From Allantophomopsis cytisporea (lineage: Eukaryota; Ascomycota; Leotiomycetes; Phacidiales; Phacidiaceae): 64,000 nucleotides of DNA. The notes below the pieces were generated by a model. That model searched no databases, had not been told where the DNA came from, and saw only the letters and a list, made by a program, of their open reading frames with translations. The stretch lies in the NCBI GenBank assembly GCA_024752435.1, contig CP103021.1, positions 992,001 through 1,056,000 of the forward strand, read 5' to 3'. Positions within the stretch are counted from its first letter, which is position 1, and every line of letters starts with the position of its first letter. Made by a program: the position numbers and the translations under genes. Shown here one piece after another: positions 58,843 through 64,000 of this stretch.

Positions 58843-58868
58843 GATACTTTAGATACTTTAGATACTCT
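58843..58868. repeat. AGATACTTT tandem repeat
   Basis: Three units of a 9-bp motif, TAGATACTT, in tandem. Confidence 0.8.
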
Positions 58869-60175
58869 GCTACGGTACTGGATTGCGGACAGACTGGGAA
58901 AGCAGGAAGAGAAGCGATCCGAGTTCCTTGCTATGGAGGCACACTGCACATAACAATAACACCCACACGAGGTTATTGAGTGGTGGTAAGGTGGCTATGT
59001 CAGTGCCACGGAAAAGAACGATCAGCTGCAATCAAGGGAGTCAAGGGTCAGTCAAGGCAAGGAAAATACAGTTGGAAGGGTAACTAGATGGTGAGAAACA
59101 CAGGGAGAAATGCAACCGTCCGATGTGAAATCAATCCAACCCGTCCCTTGAATTGATATTCATACGAGCTGACTGATATATTGGTGCGCCGGTGGTTGAT
59201 AAAATCAAATGCTGACTGCACAAGGGTGGGCGTTGTTTATTCTTCGAGTATGAATAGCCATAACGGAATCTGGTCAGAAACGGGCCCTATCAATAACATT
59301 GCAAGCCACCATCCTTTATTGTTGTGGTGCTGTTCTCCTTCACCCGGAATCACGACCGGTAGAAGTCTCACAGATTGAGGATGGATCTGATTGTCCATAC
59401 TGTATCGCTGTACTTCTGGAATACTCGAGCGTATCAAATATGATTGAGTACTCACTCTCATCCTTTGACACTCTCATTGGCAGTCCTACCTCACCGTCTT
59501 GGTCGTGACCCAGATTTGCAGCCATGCACATATTTCTTACCAGGTAAGGAAGCAAGCATAATGAGGTAGACGATACAACACCCAGTGAAGATCATCTTCT
59601 CCGATGTTTTGCTTGCAGACGCTGGAAAGGCATGGTACACTTGGGCGACTATGGGTTGGCTGTGCAATTGTCACTGCTGAAACCATACTGCGACGAGATC
59701 CGAAGAAGTTGATTTTGCGTCCATCTGGATCTCGCAGCATTAATGCGCATTGCCTACATTGCCCACACTGCCCACATTCTATTCTTGGAATGCGTATCCG
59801 TATTGAGTCAAGTAGTCGGTCGGTCCTGATGGTCGGGCAATAAAGGGACCGGTGAGCGAGCTTGGCCTTTTCGTCTCCAACACAGTCAGCGGCAGCAATG
59901 TTCTCCGATACCATTTTGTGTAGAGAAGAATGTATGCAATTAGTCGTCGAGTCTTGCGGTGTAAGTACGGTAGGTGAGCAAAATAGTACCGTCACAAGGC
60001 AACGAAGAATCAAGAGCTGATTCATCATACGTACCATGCGGCGATATGTCGTCGTAGTATGCACGCTCGAACCGCTCAGACCGGATCGTGTTCATGTCAC
60101 TTCCACTTTGTACATCTCTGTGGCCAAATGGGCCCTGGTTCAAGGGAAAAGCAGCTGCCCACTTCGCTGGCAAGT

Positions 60176-60185
60176 ATCACGTGAT
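60176..60185. promoter_or_regulatory. ATCACGTGAT palindrome upstream of SNC1
   Basis: A perfect 10-bp palindrome with a CACGTG core. Candidate bHLH or bZIP site; distance to the start codon is about 560 bp, so a link to SNC1 is weak. Confidence 0.3.
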
Positions 60186-60746
60186 GTGACGTGGTGGGCA
60201 GAGTGCCACTGAGTGTCGTGGTACGTACATACATGCCTTTTCAAACTACCTACCCTATGTATCCTGTACCTTGCAGCGTGAGAAAGGTAAGTCGAGGACA
60301 CGATAATGTGTATATTCAGGTATGGAAGAACGAGAAGATCGCAGAGTTTTGACAAAGTAGTGGACACGGAATTGAACCACTTGGGCTTGGATCATAATCT
60401 CTAAACATCCCTTGAGCATTAGATCTCGAACACTAATCTTGCTGTCTGTGGTGTTCCTTCGTTCGTGCAATGATTTGAAGCGTGGTGGTGGTCCTGTTGC
60501 TGTTTCTTGTGCTGTTCTACCCAAACATTCACAGTGTATCCAACCTGGCTCTAGCGGCTCGGGCGTGTCTCGCCTCTTGTGTCTAAGCCATCCTACTTCC
60601 TACGTCTCATTACAACATCAGCTCCTCAAAAACTCACAACCTCGATCTTACATCACCTCTGCAGCGATCAACACAATACCGGTCAACGACTGCGAAACTT
60701 TCTGAACGAACATCTCGTCAACCACAGACCCAAAACTACATATAAA

Positions 60747-61732
60747 ATGGCGGACAACGGCTTGTACGATCGTGATCCAAGAGATGTCGGAACCGCGAGC
60801 GCTGGTCCAAATGCTCAAGGCAACCACAAGACCGCAGCTCTCCAAGCAGTAAGTTCTTCACCTGTCATATTCGACTTCCAACTGCGAAAGCCTGTCGTGA
60901 TGGCTTTTTGGCCTGCCCGGCTCTTTCGGATTGGGGGAGGAACCTTCGAACACCCCCAGCCACCGCACGTTGCGCATTCCAGATATCGAGATTGCACCGT
61001 GAACAATGAATGAAGCAAGCTCTGTTTGTTGAATCACGATGCGAAGGCTTTCAGACCTCGAACACATGCGCAACCAGTATCTTGTGAGGAGTATCGTTGG
61101 TTCAGAAAGGAGGCGCCCTCTGAGACAAGGGAGCAGTCTGATCCGGATATTCGCTACCTCCCCGACTAGACACGCAGCAGTTTGAATGGACTCAATCACG
61201 ATTTTGAAAGGTTTCGCAGAACACTGTGTGGAGTTCCGCCCGTAAAGCGATGGATCGAGCTTCAGAAATATCGAAATCGCGATTATCACTTTCCCAAAAA
61301 CACAACACAAAAAAACCATGGAGAAACATCAATCAGGGAATATTGGACTAACGTGCTTCTTTGTTTAGCAAATCGATGACACCGTTGGTGTCATGAGAGA
61401 CAACATCAACAAGGTCTCTCAGCGTGGTGAACGTCTCGATTCCTTACAAGATAAGACCGACAACCTTGCCGTATCAGCACAGGGCTTCCGCCGTGGTGCC
61501 AATCGCGTCAGAAAACAAATGTGGTGGAAGGTGCGTTTGGAAATGAAAATTGCGCTTCAGTTGGAGACTAACATATCCTATAGGACATGAAGATGAGAAT
61601 GTGCCTCATTGCCGGCATTATCATCTTGTTGATTGTTATCATTGTTCCAGCTGGTATGTTCGCTATCTTTCCCCAATATCGGAATTGCGCAGCATGGCTC
61701 ACATCTGGTTAGTGGTTGCAACCAAGCACTAA
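60747..61732 (+). CDS. SNC1: v-SNARE, synaptobrevin/Snc1
   Basis: Four exons (60747-60848, 61369-61530, 61584-61653, 61713-61732) give 117 residues. This R-SNARE drives fusion of secretory vesicles with the plasma membrane and recycles through endosomes. The N-terminal 34 residues are variable and polar. The SNARE motif follows (QIDDTVGVMRDNINKVSQRG), with zero-layer Arg53, and continues with DKTDNLAVSAQGFRRGANRV. A juxtamembrane WW precedes the tail anchor LIAGIIILLIVIIVPA. The last exon codes only seven residues, V-V-A-T-K-H after a split codon, and is confirmed by the stop. Intron 1 is 520 bp, several times longer than any other intron in the window; introns 2 and 3 are 53 and 59 bp. Confidence 0.95.
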
Positions 61733-63117
61733 ATGGCTTATGAGCTTCGACATGACGATATGGATACCACGATAAGAGCTTTGGGGTTTCCTTGAGAAGG
61801 ATACGCTGGAAGCTCCAGGCCTGTCTACGTATGGTACTCGCAGGCGACAGGCCAGGCACAGACGGCGATGTATTAAGCGTTTTTGCGGAGTTGATATTTG
61901 ATTTTCCCTCGGGCTGTTATGTTTTTTTTCCCCTCCTTTGCGGAGGCGCGGGGTTTTGTGAGGCGGTTGGAATATTTCTTGTTTCGACTCGTCACAGACT
62001 CGGTTCCCCCCATCACGATATATCTGTGAAGGTAGACAACGCGAGATGCGTTCTTGCAGGACCCTGTAATGATTGATCTTGACCATTCAAACTAATTGTT
62101 GTCATAAAATTTCTGCCGTTCTTCACTTTTTTCCCCAATGGCTCTTGTGATTTCTGTTTTGCTTTCCTGTGAATGATTTTTTACTCGTGAAAGGAGGAGG
62201 AGGAGAGTATGTATGAATTGCTATGAAAATGCGGAATTGCGGAGTCGATAGCACCCCACATTCGACAAACCAAAATGAATGCCTTCTTTTCTCGTTCAGG
62301 TTGTGCTATCCATGTACATACATATGTAAAGATGTGTAATCCAGCAGTCAAGAGTAGTCACGCGAAATATGCATATTTTAGAGATCCATTCGGGGAGACT
62401 GTGGGCCACAAATGATGTACATACTGCGTATCTATCTACATTGAATTATCCCGCTTTGGGAGGGGAGAGGAGGGGGGATTGACTCGCATTCGTTCCTCTG
62501 TGCTTGTTTGGCTTGGGGCAGGACCATGATGAGGATAGACATCTCTATTCTCATTCTGTACGCTGTAGAAATCCCATCATCCGAAGCTCTCTCGCCTTGA
62601 AGAGGTACCATGGTTGGATTGTGCTTGCCTGATGTCTTATCTGTCGATGGATGGTCTATCCGATGAGTGCCTCGGTTTGCTGGCCTTCTTTTGTTTACAT
62701 TGGTGCGTACAACAGGTCCACGTAGGTAATTCCGCTGTATTCTCTCTTACCTTACTCTCAACCTCTGGACCCCACTTCCTCTCCATCTGGTGTATCACAT
62801 GACGTATCCCGTCGAGCCATCACGAGCCTCAGCCGTGGGACTTGGGTGCTTAGGTACCATAGCTGAGTAGGGTAGCCTACCTTAGCTGCCCAGAGTGCAA
62901 TTTTCTCTTATCGTAGAGCTAGAGCACCAACGTCTTGAGCTATGTGCCTACCTACCTACGGCAGCGTACGCTTCTCCGTGCATACGGTACGTAACTTTAC
63001 AGTCATAGAAATTGACGAGCTACGATACCCGGGATAGGCTGATAATGGAGGTCGACGGTGCTAAAGAAAAGGCGGAGTAAGTCAGAATCGGAGTCGGAGG
63101 GAGTAAGTAAGTGCCAT

Positions 63118-63163
63118 TCCATACATCCATCCATACATCCATACATCCATACATACATACATA
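63118..63163. repeat. CATA/CATC microsatellite
   Basis: Mixed CATA, CATC and TCCATA units over about 46 bp. Confidence 0.85.
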
Positions 63164-63328
63164 CGTCGATGATCAATTAGAGAGAAGATGGAGAAATCAG
63201 GCCAGTTGTCGTGTCGGTGGATTTCTTTTACGTAGGAGACGGAAGGAATGCCATTCTTTCCAGACTCGACCATGGAGATTATCGTCAAGTAGTATGTATA
63301 TGCATAGGTAAATAAATAGTTGGGTACG

Positions 63329-63332
<4 letters not shown>

Positions 63333-63365
<33 letters not shown>
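63333..63365. repeat. (GACA)8 microsatellite
   Basis: About eight perfect GACA units. Confidence 0.9.
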
Positions 63366-63366
<1 letters not shown>

Positions 63367-63798
63367 TGGTGACATACATAGTTTGGAGTGATTCACAGAC
63401 ATCTTCGATTCTTAAACCCTGCTTCGGTTCATGCACGATTGCACGCCCATCCTCATGTTTCTCTGTCTCGTCTTTTTTTCTTTTTTTTTTTTCCGTCTGC
63501 TTTTTATTGCTATCGTCGGACACTCGTTTGAATTGCTCATGCGAGAGTGAAACAAAAGAAAAGAAATAAAAGAAAAGCAAAGAATGAAAGAATGAATTAA
63601 AAACAATCGGAAGACTTGTCAAATAACACGCTTTTTTGCTTGATGTTTTTTTTTCATTCTTTTTTCTTCTTTTCTTTCTTTTCCTCCTCTTCTCCCCTTC
63701 CCTTTGCCTCATGCATGTGTGGCGTAAAAGGCAAGGAAAATTTGATCGACCTGCATATGGAGTCTTTTTTTCTTCTTCTCCTTCTTCTCTTCCTCATG

Positions 63799-63832
63799 TC
63801 TCTCTTCTCTCTTCTCTCTTCTCTCTTCTCTC
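63799..63832. repeat. TCTTCTC 7-bp tandem repeat
   Basis: Four to five copies of a 7-bp pyrimidine unit within a longer C/T tract. Confidence 0.85.
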
Positions 63833-64000
63833 TATGGCGGGGTTGACTTCCTCGATGCATACACTCAATCGTCTCTTTTTTTCATGTGCTGGGTGTGTGG
63901 AGTGTGTTGTTGTGTAGGGCCCCCCCGGGCTTCTGCACAGCCAATCGGCAGGCGAAGTCACGCACTGATGCAGAGAGAGTTCCCTCAGAGAAGAGACCTG

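Larger units (their letters stand above)
58068..60746. other. Repeat-rich intergenic region, GH76 and SNC1 promoters
   Basis: No supportable gene in 2.7 kb. A minus-strand ORF (59537-60064, 175 codons) has no recognisable domain and contains a translated TGCCCACAT repeat. Simple repeats are GTG triplets, TACA units and TTTAGATAC units. An ATCACGTGAT palindrome lies at 60176-60185, followed by TGACGTGG, some 560 bp upstream of SNC1. Confidence 0.5.
61733..64000. other. Gene-free right flank, repeat-rich
   Basis: SNC1 3' flank, then 2.2 kb with no supportable gene. It holds TACCTACCT/GGTAGCC-type short palindromic DNA near 62860-62960, three microsatellites, long T/C-rich strings (63470-63500, 63640-63700, 63760-63835), and a short C-run near 63920. 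Such pyrimidine tracts often lie before start codons in these fungi, so a gene may begin right of the window. Confidence 0.5.

Noticed and set aside
59537..60064. Minus-strand ORF of 175 codons
   Set aside because: No domain, Cys pattern comes from a translated 9-bp DNA repeat, and no splice or promoter support.
63118..63365. Repeat arrays that might suggest CRISPR
   Set aside because: They are 4-bp microsatellites without spacers, in a eukaryotic genome.

Overview
The window is nuclear DNA of a filamentous ascomycete (Pezizomycotina). Genes are interrupted by short introns, mostly 46-130 bp with GTRNGT donors, intergenic spacers are long, and the gene set is typical: an eisosome Pil1 protein, GH76 Dfg5/Dcw1, two GH3 enzymes, Zn2Cys6 regulators and MFS transporters. 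The protein style suggests Leotiomycetes, but that is an impression and not a test. No tRNA, rRNA, CRISPR array or complete transposon was recognised.

Layout. 0-9 kb: last exon of a GH3 beta-glucosidase at the left edge, a small Ser-rich membrane ORF, an alpha/beta hydrolase (-), a TPR-like protein (+) and a complete secreted GH3 glucosidase (+). 9-21 kb: a bestrophin-like channel (+), an acyltransferase-3 membrane protein (-), a gene-poor block of about 5 kb, and a 7TM-like protein (+). 21-33 kb: a second gene-poor block, then the Pil1/Lsp1 eisosome gene (+), an Lsm-fold NatC auxiliary subunit (-) and the long XPG/Rad2 repair nuclease gene (-). 33-41 kb: a GFA/CENP-V zinc protein (-) divergent from a secreted S28 peptidase (+), then a highly codon-biased hexose transporter (+). 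42-52 kb: two Zn2Cys6 regulators in tandem (the second with two zinc clusters), an FAD phenol-hydroxylase-like monooxygenase (-) and a DHA1 MFS transporter (-); this looks like a small regulated metabolic neighbourhood. 52-58 kb: a membrane-anchored SGNH-hydrolase-like protein whose catalytic blocks appear substituted, divergent from an uncharacterised membrane-anchored protein with beta-propeller-like motifs, followed by GPI-type GH76 Dcw1/Dfg5. 58-64 kb: a v-SNARE (Snc1/synaptobrevin) with an unusually long first intron, and microsatellite-rich flanks.

Exon structures were worked out by hand from splice consensus and frame. In every complete multi-exon gene listed, the exon lengths sum to a multiple of three with an ATG and a stop. 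The observations I consider most worth checking are the apparent SGNH pseudoenzyme and its divergent partner (52.5-56.3 kb), the double-zinc-cluster regulator with palindromic CGG/CCG elements in its promoter (44.3-47.0 kb), and a perfect 20-bp hairpin at 15.6 kb. Lipid, wall and sugar functions recur (two GH3, GH76, eisosome, hexose transporter), but nothing in the sequence shows that these genes are co-regulated.
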